From Actinomycetota bacterium (GTDB lineage: Bacteria; Actinomycetota; Actinomycetes; Nanopelagicales; Nanopelagicaceae): DNA of 21,336 nt. Positions 7,364-14,696 of the stretch are shown piece after piece (within the stretch, counting starts at the first letter, position 1; the number at the start of each line of letters is the position of its first letter). The notes beneath the pieces are model-generated. The model ran no database searches and was not told where the DNA came from. It saw nothing but the letters and a program-made list of their open reading frames with translations. The DNA lies in assembly GCA_947452525.1 (NCBI GenBank), contig CANGCW010000005.1:1-21336 (forward strand). The letters run 5' to 3'. The position numbers and the translations under genes are program-made.

Positions 7364-7712
7364 GCAAGTTAAAGATTTAGTTCAGTTAGCGGCATCAGCG
7401 GCTAACGAGAAGTTGGCTACGGATATCGTCGCGCTCGATATGAGCGACCAGTTAATTCTCTCTGAGGCATTCCTTATCGTCACCGGCGCCAATGAGAATC
7501 AAGTAGATGCAATCGCAGATTTCGTCTTCGAGAAGTTAGCTGAAGCGGGCGAGAAGCCAATTCGCAAAGAGGGTAAGGGTCAGTGGGTTCTTCTTGATTA
7601 CTCAGATCTGGTCGTCCATGTTCAGATCAAGGAACTTCGCGACTACTACCTTCTCGATCGCCTCTGGAATGACTGCCCGCGTATCGAAGTTGAATTGGAA
7701 GAAGCTCGCTAA
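7350..7712 (+). CDS. rsfS: Ribosomal silencing factor RsfS
   Basis: Binds ribosomal protein uL14 on the 50S subunit and blocks 70S joining when nutrients are short. 120 residues, normal for the RsfS/YbeB/Iojap family. The conserved core is present: ALDMSDQLILSEAFLIVTGA (28-47), then the KEGKGQWVLLDYSDLVVHV segment (73-91), followed by YYLLDRLWNDCP. The ATG sits inside the end of nadD, with an AAGGAG Shine-Dalgarno ten bases upstream, so it is coupled to nadD. The nadD-rsfS-phosphatase order matches that of Mycobacterium (Rv2421c to Rv2419c). Confidence 0.94.
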   Translation: MAASKQVKDLVQLAASAANEKLATDIVALDMSDQLILSEAFLIVTGANENQVDAIADFVFEKLAEAGEKPIRKEGKGQWVLLDYSDLVVHVQIKELRDYYLLDRLWNDCPRIEVELEEAR

Positions 7713-7714
7713 GA

Positions 7715-8401
7715 ATGAGCGTTGATCGCATTGTTCTCTGGCGCCACGGGCAGACCTCGTGGAACATTGAAAATCGATTTCAAGGCCATACCGATATTCC
7801 CCTCAATGAGGTTGGTGAGTTTCAGGTAAAGCATGCAGCGTCTCTTCTTGTTGGTATGAAACCAACGAAGATCATCAGTAGTGATCTTCAACGTGCCAAG
7901 AGGACCGCCGACTCGTTAGGCGAGCTTGTTGGTCTAGATGTTGAAGTGGATGTTCGACTCCGTGAGACCAGCGGTGGACTTTGGGAAGGCAATACCGGCG
8001 ACGATAATCGCCGAACTCATCCTGAAGAGTTTGCCGCATGGCTAAGTGGAAGTGACGAGCCTGCAGGCATTACAGGTGAGCGACGGAGCGAAGTTGCGGC
8101 TCGCGTAAGTGCAGCAATCCACGATGGCATCAAGGATGCAACCGGTACATTGGTTTTTGTAGCCCACGGCGGAACGATTCGTTGTGGGTTGGGATCAATG
8201 CTCCAACTTCCTGTCCCGATGTGGCCCGCGCTTGGTGGATTAGCGAATGCTTCATGGTCGGTGCTCGAGAAGAATTACACCGGTCGATGGATGCTTGCAG
8301 AACATAATGCGGGATCTATCCCGGAGCCGGTTTTTGGTGATGATGGTTCAGAGCAGGTAGGTTTACCTAGTACCAAGACGGGGCTGTGGCGCAGCTGGTA
8401 G
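7715..8401 (+). CDS. Histidine phosphatase (phosphoglycerate mutase family), GpgP-like; 3' end overlaps tRNA-Ala
   Basis: Phosphatase of the phosphoglycerate mutase-like superfamily. 228 residues. Catalytic residues are visible: RHG at 10-12 with the phospho-accepting His11, Arg60 in SSDLQRAKRTA, Glu84 in RLRET, and His151 in VAHGG. Family members take many phosphate esters, so the substrate cannot be read from the motif. Position directly after nadD and rsfS matches the Mycobacterium gene for glucosyl-3-phosphoglycerate phosphatase, making GpgP the best guess. It starts two bases after the rsfS stop with only a weak, distant GGAAG. The conserved domain ends near WMLAEHN; a tail of roughly 25 residues ending GLWRSW runs on, and its stop codon lies within the D-arm of the tRNA gene. 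Confidence 0.88.
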   Translation: MSVDRIVLWRHGQTSWNIENRFQGHTDIPLNEVGEFQVKHAASLLVGMKPTKIISSDLQRAKRTADSLGELVGLDVEVDVRLRETSGGLWEGNTGDDNRRTHPEEFAAWLSGSDEPAGITGERRSEVAARVSAAIHDGIKDATGTLVFVAHGGTIRCGLGSMLQLPVPMWPALGGLANASWSVLEKNYTGRWMLAEHNAGSIPEPVFGDDGSEQVGLPSTKTGLWRSW

Positions 8402-8452
8402 CGCACCTGCATGGCATGCAGGGGGTCAGGGGTTCAAATCCCCTCAGCTCCA
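8380..8452 (+). tRNA. tRNA-Ala, anticodon GGC
   Basis: A complete 73-base cloverleaf. The acceptor arm GGGGCTG pairs with CAGCTCC (one G-T pair), followed by discriminator A. The anticodon stem CCTGC/GCAGG encloses loop ATGGCAT, so the anticodon is GGC, reading Ala codons GCC and GCU. The T-arm AGGGG TTCAAAT CCCCT is canonical. The 3' CCA is not encoded (the bases after the discriminator are CTT), so it must be added by CCA transferase. The first 22 bases overlap the upstream phosphatase frame. Confidence 0.97.
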
Positions 8453-8485
8453 CTTAAGTTTTACACTCTAAATCTCATTCGCACA

Positions 8486-8491
8486 TAACAT
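8486..8491 (+). promoter_or_regulatory. -10 box (TAACAT) of a probable leaderless promoter for the SDR / leuS unit
   Basis: TAACAT is followed by AGGGCC and then ATG, again a six-base gap. A TTTACA/TTACAC element about 19-20 bases upstream could be a loosely spaced -35. The AGGG before the ATG is too close to act well as a Shine-Dalgarno. Confidence 0.55.
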
Positions 8492-8497
8492 AGGGCC

Positions 8498-9376
8498 ATG
8501 AACTGGTCAGCATCAGATATTCCTAACCTGCAAGGCAAGCGTTACCTCATAACGGGAGGCAACAGCGGCCTTGGATTGGCTACCGCGAAGCAACTTGTTC
8601 GCCATGGCGGGGATGTCACGCTTACTGTTCGCTCCGCTGAAAAGGGGGAGCGGGCAATCAACGAGAGCGGCGCTGCTCGCTGGATTGAACTTGATGTCTC
8701 TGATCTTTCAAGCGTCCGCCACATTGCTAAGAACCTTGAAGGTCAAAAGTTTGATGGCTTAATCTTAAACGCTGGAATTATGGCGACTCCGTTTGCGAAG
8801 AGTGTCGATGGTTTTGAGATGCAGATGGCAACAAACTATCTCGGTCACTTTGCATTGGCAGGTTTGATGCGTAATCAAATCAATGGCCGACTTATCACCG
8901 TCTCAAGTCTTGCCCATCGAATCGGTTCATTCGGAAAAGGCAGTAAAGAAGAGATCAAAAATAGGGCACTCGGAATCGGAAGCTATTCACCTTGGCTCGC
9001 CTATGGTGCATCGAAGTTGGCCGATCTCGTCTTTGTTAATCAACTGGAACGCCGCCGCCTGCTGGGTAAGGAGAGTTTTACATCGATTTCCGTCCACCCT
9101 GGATGGGCACAGACCAATCTCTTTGGAAGCGGAAAACTAGTCAACGCGGTCGGGTCGGTCCTTGCTCAATCTGCGGATGAGGGCGCTCTGCCGATCCTCT
9201 TCGCTGCAACGGCTCCTGATGTAAAGGGCGCTTCCTTCATCGGACCGAAGAAATTTGCTGGATTACGGGGTTCACCTGAATACACACACGGAAATGCAGC
9301 CTCCTATCGCCAACAACTAGGCGCCAACCTCTGGGATGTGAGTGAAGAGTTGACTCAAACCTCGTGGGAGAATTAG
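8498..9376 (+). CDS. Short-chain dehydrogenase/reductase (retinol-dehydrogenase-like SDR)
   Basis: NAD(P)-dependent oxidoreductase of the classical SDR family, 292 residues. The Rossmann cofactor motif TGGNSGLG is at 19-26, the NAG motif at 91-93, the catalytic serine lies in VSSLAH (135-140), and the YGASK catalytic Tyr169/Lys173 pair is intact, so it should be active. VRSAEKG after beta-2, with a basic residue, suggests NADPH preference. The long segment between strand 5 and the YxxxK helix and the HPGWAQTNL stretch resemble the retinol dehydrogenase/protochlorophyllide reductase-like subgroup, whose bacterial members have mostly unknown substrates. It probably heads a unit with leuS, which begins three bases after its stop; I see no functional link between them. 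Confidence 0.88.
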   Translation: MNWSASDIPNLQGKRYLITGGNSGLGLATAKQLVRHGGDVTLTVRSAEKGERAINESGAARWIELDVSDLSSVRHIAKNLEGQKFDGLILNAGIMATPFAKSVDGFEMQMATNYLGHFALAGLMRNQINGRLITVSSLAHRIGSFGKGSKEEIKNRALGIGSYSPWLAYGASKLADLVFVNQLERRRLLGKESFTSISVHPGWAQTNLFGSGKLVNAVGSVLAQSADEGALPILFAATAPDVKGASFIGPKKFAGLRGSPEYTHGNAASYRQQLGANLWDVSEELTQTSWEN

Positions 9377-9379
9377 CCC

Positions 9380-11836
9380 ATGCATGAGGCGTATGACGTT
9401 CACGGAGTAGAAGCTAAGTGGTTGCCAATCTGGGATGAGATTGCACCATTTCGTTCAGGTCGGGCTGATGACCCACGCCCTAAAAAGTATGTCCTCGACA
9501 TGTTCCCGTATCCGTCAGGTGACCTTCACATGGGTCACGCAGAGGCGTATGCGATGGGCGATGTCATCTCGCGTTACTGGATTCAAAAGGGTTTCAACGT
9601 CATGCACCCAATCGGGTGGGACTCATTCGGACTTCCGGCTGAGAACGCTGCTATTAAGCGCGGTTCATCTCCGAAGGAGTGGACTTACGAGAACATCGCA
9701 GTGCAGAAGGCATCGATGCGTCGATATGCATGTTCTTTCGACTGGGATCGCGTTCTCCATACCAGCGACCCGGAGTATTACAAGTGGAATCAGTGGCTCT
9801 TCCTAGAGCTTTACAAGAAGGGTCTTGCTTACCGCAAGAACTCTGCAGTGAACTGGTGCCCAAGTTGTCAGACAGTGCTTGCAAACGAGCAAGTCGTGGC
9901 CGGACTTTGTGAACGTTGCGATACCGCTGTAACAAAGAAGAAGTTGTACCAGTGGTACTTCAAGATCACTGATTACGCCGATCGTCTGCTCGACGATATG
10001 GAGCAGCTCGAAGGCAAGTGGCCTGAGAAGGTTCTCTTGATGCAGCGGAACTGGATTGGTCGCTCTATTGGTGCCGAGGTTCAGTTCCTCATCGAAGGTC
10101 GCGAAGCGCCAGTCACGGTTTACACAACGCGTCCGGATACGTTGCATGGCGCAACCTTTATGGTCGTTGCAGCAGATTCTGATTTGGCGAGCGAACTCGC
10201 AGCAGGAACAACTTCCGAAGCGGAGTTCAAAACTTATCTTGAGGGCGTAAAAAAGGAGAGCGATATCGATCGCCTCGCAACCGATCGTCCAAAGACGGGT
10301 GTATTCCTTAATCGCTATGCAATCAACCCAGTGAACGGCGAGAAGTTGCCTATCTGGGCGAGTGATTACGTCCTCGCCGATTACGGTACCGGCGCAATCA
10401 TGGCTGTGCCCGCTCATGATGATCGAGATATGCAGTTTGCAAAGGCGATGGGCCTACCCGTCCGCACCGTTGTTGATTGCGAGGGTGAAGACCCATCGAC
10501 CACATTCATCGCCACAACCGGCGATGGCAAGATGATTAACTCTGGTCCACTCAATGGACTTAACAAAGCAGAGGCGATTGCGAAGATCACTGCTGAACTT
10601 GCAGAGAAGAAGCTTGGAAAACCAGCGAAGAATTACCGTCTCCGCGACTGGTTGATCTCGCGTCAGCGTTTCTGGGGAACACCAATCCCAATTATTCATT
10701 GTGAGAAGTGCGGAGAAGTTCCTGTTCCACAGGAACAACTTCCGGTCGAGCTGCCTGATTCACAGGGTCTTGACCTCAAGCCAAAGGGAAGTTCGCCTCT
10801 TGGCGCAGCAGAAGAGTGGGTAAACGTTGCGTGCCCACAGTGTGGGGCACCCGCAAAGCGCGATGCGGACACTATGGATACCTTCGTCGATTCATCGTGG
10901 TACTTCTTGCGCTACACCAACCCAGATCTTTCAACAGCTGCATTCGATAAGCAGTTAGTGGAGGAGTGGTTGCCGGTCGACCAATATGTCGGAGGCGTAA
11001 CGCACGCAATCCTTCACCTGCTCTATTCGCGCTTCTTTACCAAGGTCCTTCACGACATTGGCATGGTCTCCTTTACCGAGCCGTTCACACGCCTTCTCAA
11101 TCAGGGCATGGTCTTGATGGATGGCTCTGCGATGTCGAAGTCGCGCGGAAATCTTGTCCGCCTCTCCGAGCAGCTGGACACGCATGGTGTGGATGCGATT
11201 CGCATCTCGCTGGTTTTCGCAGGTCCACCCGAGGATGACATTGACTGGGCAGATGTATCGCCATCGGGTTCTCTCAAGTTCTTGAACCGCGCTTGGCGTA
11301 TTGCCGGAGATGTAACGAGCGCTGTGGGAGTTGATTTCACGACAGGTGATGTCGGCCTTCGCAAAATCACACATAAGGCGATTGCTGATATCTCACTCGC
11401 TGTAGAGACCTTCCGCTTCAACGTCGCGATTGCTCGCGTCATGGAGTTGGTCAATGGAACTCGTAAGGCGATTGATAGCGGTTGTGGTCCAGCAGATCCT
11501 GCTGTACGCGAAGCTGCAGAGGCGATCGCTATCGCACTTTCATTAGTTGCTCCGTTTACAGCGGAGGAGATGTGGTCACTTCTTGGCCATAAGCCAGCGG
11601 TTGCACTTGCTGGTTGGCCAACTGTTGATCCAGCGCTTCTCGAAGCTGATGCAGTGACCGCGATCTTCCAAGTAAACGGAAAAATCAAGGCGCGCGTGGA
11701 GGTTTCACCTTCAATCTCAAATGGTGATCTGGAAGCGATGGCACTTGCAAATGCAGAGATTATTGCCGGTATTGCGGGTGCAGAGATTAAGAAGAAGATT
11801 GTTGTCGCTCCAAAGTTGGTCAACATCGTTATTTAA
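9380..11836 (+). CDS. leuS: Leucyl-tRNA synthetase
   Basis: Class I aminoacyl-tRNA synthetase that charges tRNA-Leu. 818 residues, somewhat shorter than the 860 of E. coli. The HIGH-type motif is HMGH (50-53). A zinc-knuckle-like segment CPSCQ...CERC lies in the first third. The CP1 editing domain shows TTRPDTLHGATF and GTGAIMAVPAHDDRD. A second cysteine pair group, CEKC and CPQC, follows, then DTFVDSSWYFLRY. The KMSKS loop reads AMSKS at 584-588. The anticodon-binding and C-terminal domains are complete, ending KLVNIVI. GGGAG lies nine bases before the ATG. This is the long-insert LeuRS type with the VFAGPPEDDIDWADVSP segment. The gene is followed by an inverted repeat that may terminate it. 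Confidence 0.97.
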   Translation: MHEAYDVHGVEAKWLPIWDEIAPFRSGRADDPRPKKYVLDMFPYPSGDLHMGHAEAYAMGDVISRYWIQKGFNVMHPIGWDSFGLPAENAAIKRGSSPKEWTYENIAVQKASMRRYACSFDWDRVLHTSDPEYYKWNQWLFLELYKKGLAYRKNSAVNWCPSCQTVLANEQVVAGLCERCDTAVTKKKLYQWYFKITDYADRLLDDMEQLEGKWPEKVLLMQRNWIGRSIGAEVQFLIEGREAPVTVYTTRPDTLHGATFMVVAADSDLASELAAGTTSEAEFKTYLEGVKKESDIDRLATDRPKTGVFLNRYAINPVNGEKLPIWASDYVLADYGTGAIMAVPAHDDRDMQFAKAMGLPVRTVVDCEGEDPSTTFIATTGDGKMINSGPLNGLNKAEAIAKITAELAEKKLGKPAKNYRLRDWLISRQRFWGTPIPIIHCEKCGEVPVPQEQLPVELPDSQGLDLKPKGSSPLGAAEEWVNVACPQCGAPAKRDADTMDTFVDSSWYFLRYTNPDLSTAAFDKQLVEEWLPVDQYVGGVTHAILHLLYSRFFTKVLHDIGMVSFTEPFTRLLNQGMVLMDGSAMSKSRGNLVRLSEQLDTHGVDAIRISLVFAGPPEDDIDWADVSPSGSLKFLNRAWRIAGDVTSAVGVDFTTGDVGLRKITHKAIADISLAVETFRFNVAIARVMELVNGTRKAIDSGCGPADPAVREAAEAIAIALSLVAPFTAEEMWSLLGHKPAVALAGWPTVDPALLEADAVTAIFQVNGKIKARVEVSPSISNGDLEAMALANAEIIAGIAGAEIKKKIVVAPKLVNIVI

Positions 11837-11862
11837 TCCACACCGTAAGAAAAATTGGAGAG

Positions 11863-11895
11863 CATCCCTGCAGATTTTCATAATCTGTGGGGATG
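11863..11895 (+). repeat. 14-bp inverted repeat over the comEA promoter and start: terminator or operator
   Basis: CATCCCTGCAGATT and AATCTGTGGGGATG flank a five-base loop TTCAT. As RNA all 14 positions pair (12 Watson-Crick, two G-U); as DNA the arms match at 12 of 14. The right arm contains the TAATCT -10 box of comEA and ends on its ATG. It begins 26 bases after the leuS stop and is followed only by TTTAC, a poor U-tract. It could be a leuS terminator, an operator for comEA, or both. Confidence 0.6.
11881..11886 (+). promoter_or_regulatory. -10 box (TAATCT) of a probable leaderless promoter for comEA
   Basis: TAATCT is followed by GTGGGG and then ATG, a six-base gap. This favours the ATG over the in-frame GTG that directly abuts the box. 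The box lies inside the inverted repeat described separately. Confidence 0.55.
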
Positions 11896-12492
11896 TTTAC
11901 TTTCTCGGATGTAACCCAAACCCAACGTAGATTTCTTAGCCTCGTTGCGATCTCTGTTGTTGCAATTGCGGGAGCATTCTCGTTCTTCCCCCGTAGCCAT
12001 GCTGATCCAGCTCCTATTGCCCCACCAATCATCGTAAAGAGCCAGACACCTGCGCCGATAATTGTCGTAGATGTTGCGGGGAAGGTCGTTCACCCGGGAG
12101 TTTATAAATTGCCCGTCGACTCTCGAGCTATTGATGCCATCAAGCGAGCGGGCGGTGCGCTCCGAGGAGTGTCTATGGCAGATATCAATCTGGCGCACCT
12201 ACTCGTGGATGGCGAGCAGATAGTCGTTGGCGCTCCGGCTGCCGTGCGCATATCGAGTGGTGGAAAGAGTGCAACAAAAGTCGTCGGTAAGAGTTCGACA
12301 GTGATTGTTCACATCAACTCCGCGACGGAAGCCCAATTACAGCAGTTGTTGGGGATAGGTCCGGTGATGGCTCAGAAGATTCTCGCCTACCGAAAAGCGC
12401 ATGGGCCATTTACCGCCATCGATCAAGTGGCAAGCGTCCCGGGATTTGGCAGGAAACGTTTTGACGCTATCGCCCAACAGCTCCGACTCTGA
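11893..12492 (+). CDS. comEA: ComEA-family DNA-binding competence protein
   Basis: Membrane-anchored receptor for double-stranded DNA in natural transformation. 199 residues from the ATG chosen. Order: a short basic N-terminus (QTQRRF), one membrane helix at about 15-32 (LSLVAISVVAIAGAFSFF), a proline-rich linker, an SLBB-type domain (VVDVAGKVVHPGVYKLP ... ILAHLL region ending GEQIVVG), a polar linker, and a C-terminal helix-hairpin-helix domain with INSATEAQLQQLLGIGPVMA and VPGFGRKRF. This is the standard actinobacterial and Firmicute ComEA layout. The last 32 bases or more overlap the start of comEC. The GTG two codons earlier is possible but would lie directly against the -10 box. Confidence 0.92.
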   Translation: MFTFSDVTQTQRRFLSLVAISVVAIAGAFSFFPRSHADPAPIAPPIIVKSQTPAPIIVVDVAGKVVHPGVYKLPVDSRAIDAIKRAGGALRGVSMADINLAHLLVDGEQIVVGAPAAVRISSGGKSATKVVGKSSTVIVHINSATEAQLQQLLGIGPVMAQKILAYRKAHGPFTAIDQVASVPGFGRKRFDAIAQQLRL

Positions 12493-14677
12493 ACCGCGCT
12501 CTCCACTTCTTCTCATAGCAATCGCGCTATGGCTAGGCGTGTTACTTGGTGGATCGATCGGAGTCTGGGGGCTTCTCCTGGCGCCAATCGCTCTAGTGAA
12601 ACGATTTCGCTGGGCGCTCATCTTTCTTCTCATTGGTCTCTCACTCTTTGCATTGCGCGTTCATGAGATTCATCAGCTTCCTATCGGTATGCCCAAAGAG
12701 GTTGCCTTCGAAGCGACGCTTAATAGCTCTTTCACACCAATTAAGCAGAAGGTGAGAGGTTCTTATCTCTCCTCACAACAGTTCACTGCCTCAGCAACGC
12801 TCAATCGCCTAGGTACCGTCTCGCTTCACATCCCCATCCGAGTCATTGTCAGCCATGAGTACGAGGGCATACCTTCGGAGTTGATACTGGGGAGGGGGCG
12901 AGTGATCCCTTCGCGGGACCGTTCCCTGGGCGCTCTCGTTATTTCACCTTCAATCCACCAACTGAGAGCTGCAAACCTCGCCCAGCGAATTGCTCACTCT
13001 TTTCGAATCTCCTTCCTTCACATCGCGAAAGTAGATCGAAACGAGTCGAGCGCTCTGATTCCTGGAATGGTTCTTGGGGATACCTCACTGCAGAGTGATG
13101 AGTTTGTAAAATCAATGCAGAAGTCAGGGCTTACTCATCTCACAGCTGTTAGCGGGGAGAACTTTGCAATTATCGCGATGGTGACGCTCGCGCTCCTTCG
13201 CAGACTTATGCCTCGCCGCTACTTGCTGCGCCATGTTGTTTTAGCGCTCTGCCTCCTCGCTTTTCTTATTCTGGTTGGACCATCACCATCGGTTCTTCGA
13301 GCATCTGTCATGACGGGAACACTTCTACTTTCGCAGATTCGCGGCTCACAATCGCACTCTCTCAATTCCTTAGCCCTCGCTGTAGCTATCCTGTTAATCC
13401 TCAATCCGTTTCAAGCCCAATCCTTTGGCTTCGCGCTCTCAGTTGCGGCAACCGCTGGAATCATTCTCTTTGCTAAACGGTTGGAAAAGAAGGTCCCCGA
13501 GTTAATCGCCATTCCTCTGGCTGCGACTATCGCCTGCGCACCGATCATCGTTCTGCTCTCAGGCCAACTAAGTTGGACCACACTTCCAGCCAATATTGCG
13601 GCTTCCCTCGCAGTTACGCCAATAACAATTCTGGGCCTTATCTCTGCACTAATTTCCCCCTTCGCCCCAACAGTTGCCGGGGCGCTCTTTGGCGCGGCAG
13701 AACCCTTTGCCTGGTGGATCACTGAGGTAGCGCACATCGGATCGTCTCCATCCGCGCTCTATCTTCCTCGATCACTTCTGGGTGCTGCCATACCGCTCCT
13801 CTTTATTTATCTCATCTTCAAGAAGCGTTGGATAATCGTCGGCCTTATGGCAATAAGCGCTATTGGGGCTCTTTTACTCCCACATAGCGCGTGGCCCGGA
13901 GGAAATTGGCGGGTTGTGAACTGCGATGTAGGACAGGGAGATGGTCTGGTTATTCGAGCAGAAGAGCGCTCAGCGATCGTCATCGATGTTGGCCCGGATC
14001 CTGAGGCAATGGATAGTTGTCTCAAGGCACTTCACATCAACCGGATTCCACTTCTTGTACTCACTCATTTTCATGCAGACCATGTCACCGGTTTAGCAAG
14101 AGCCCTCAAAGGAAGACGAGTCGGGATGATCTGGACATCGCACTTCCATGAACCACTATCGGAGTTCAGTCAGGTTCTCTCGTTAACATCTGGCATTCCG
14201 ATGCGAAGCGTTGAGACAGGGGAGTCGTATCGGGTCGCGGGAGTGGATATTGAAGTGCTATCCGGAGGAGTTCCCACTTCCTCATTAGTAAATGGCAGCT
14301 CCATCAACAATTCGAGCGTCGCGCTCACCATACATCAAGGTGCGTTATCAATCTTCGCAGGTGGAGATAGTGAGCCCGAGGAACAAGCAGCGATTCTGCA
14401 ATCAGGCAGAGTGAAGCGCGTCGATATCCTGAAGGTCTCACATCACGGTTCGCGAAATCAGTACCTTCCGCTTCTGGATGCACTTGTGCCAAGAATTGCG
14501 CTCATCAGCGTCGGCAGAGGAAATATGTATGGCCATCCCTCACCCGTATTGATTAAGGCGCTTTCTCAGCGCCACATTCGAACCTTCAGAACAGATTTCG
14601 ATGGCGCCATAGCCATCGATGCGCAACTGCATGAACGCTCCTTAAAGTCGCACTGGTGGAGCATCGCGTGGAAGTAG
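12461..14677 (+). CDS. comEC: ComEC/Rec2 family DNA uptake channel protein
   Basis: Polytopic inner-membrane protein thought to carry single-stranded DNA into the cytoplasm during transformation. 738 residues from the TTG used here. Order: N-terminal membrane segments around SPLLLIAIALWLGVLLGG, an extracellular DUF4131/OB-like region, the Competence domain with GLTHLTAVSGENF (about 223-235) and many membrane helices, then a C-terminal metallo-beta-lactamase domain with CDVGQGDG, the metal motif HFHADH (about 536-541), GGDSEPEEQ and SHHGS. The start lies inside comEA: TTG has AGGA six bases before it, while the upstream ATG (12401) would overlap comEA by 92 bases, lacks a Shine-Dalgarno and adds a polar stretch typical of out-of-frame comEA sequence. 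Metal ligands are intact, so it is not an obvious pseudogene. Confidence 0.93.
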   Translation: MTLSPNSSDSEPRSPLLLIAIALWLGVLLGGSIGVWGLLLAPIALVKRFRWALIFLLIGLSLFALRVHEIHQLPIGMPKEVAFEATLNSSFTPIKQKVRGSYLSSQQFTASATLNRLGTVSLHIPIRVIVSHEYEGIPSELILGRGRVIPSRDRSLGALVISPSIHQLRAANLAQRIAHSFRISFLHIAKVDRNESSALIPGMVLGDTSLQSDEFVKSMQKSGLTHLTAVSGENFAIIAMVTLALLRRLMPRRYLLRHVVLALCLLAFLILVGPSPSVLRASVMTGTLLLSQIRGSQSHSLNSLALAVAILLILNPFQAQSFGFALSVAATAGIILFAKRLEKKVPELIAIPLAATIACAPIIVLLSGQLSWTTLPANIAASLAVTPITILGLISALISPFAPTVAGALFGAAEPFAWWITEVAHIGSSPSALYLPRSLLGAAIPLLFIYLIFKKRWIIVGLMAISAIGALLLPHSAWPGGNWRVVNCDVGQGDGLVIRAEERSAIVIDVGPDPEAMDSCLKALHINRIPLLVLTHFHADHVTGLARALKGRRVGMIWTSHFHEPLSEFSQVLSLTSGIPMRSVETGESYRVAGVDIEVLSGGVPTSSLVNGSSINNSSVALTIHQGALSIFAGGDSEPEEQAAILQSGRVKRVDILKVSHHGSRNQYLPLLDALVPRIALISVGRGNMYGHPSPVLIKALSQRHIRTFRTDFDGAIAIDAQLHERSLKSHWWSIAWK

Positions 14678-14684
14678 GTTGAGA

Positions 14685-14690
14685 TAGATT
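14685..14690 (+). promoter_or_regulatory. -10 box (TAGATT) of a probable leaderless promoter for holA
   Basis: TAGATT lies in the 19-base gap after comEC and is followed by AAGGGC and ATG, a six-base gap. AAGGG would be too close (one base) to act as a normal Shine-Dalgarno. No convincing -35 element is visible. It would let holA be expressed independently of the competence genes. Confidence 0.5.
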
Positions 14691-14696
14691 AAGGGC

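Noticed and set aside
11101..11826. 241-codon minus-strand frame opposite the leuS 3' half
   Set aside because: Antisense to conserved LeuRS sequence, low-complexity Ser/Ala/Arg composition, no promoter or ribosome site seen.
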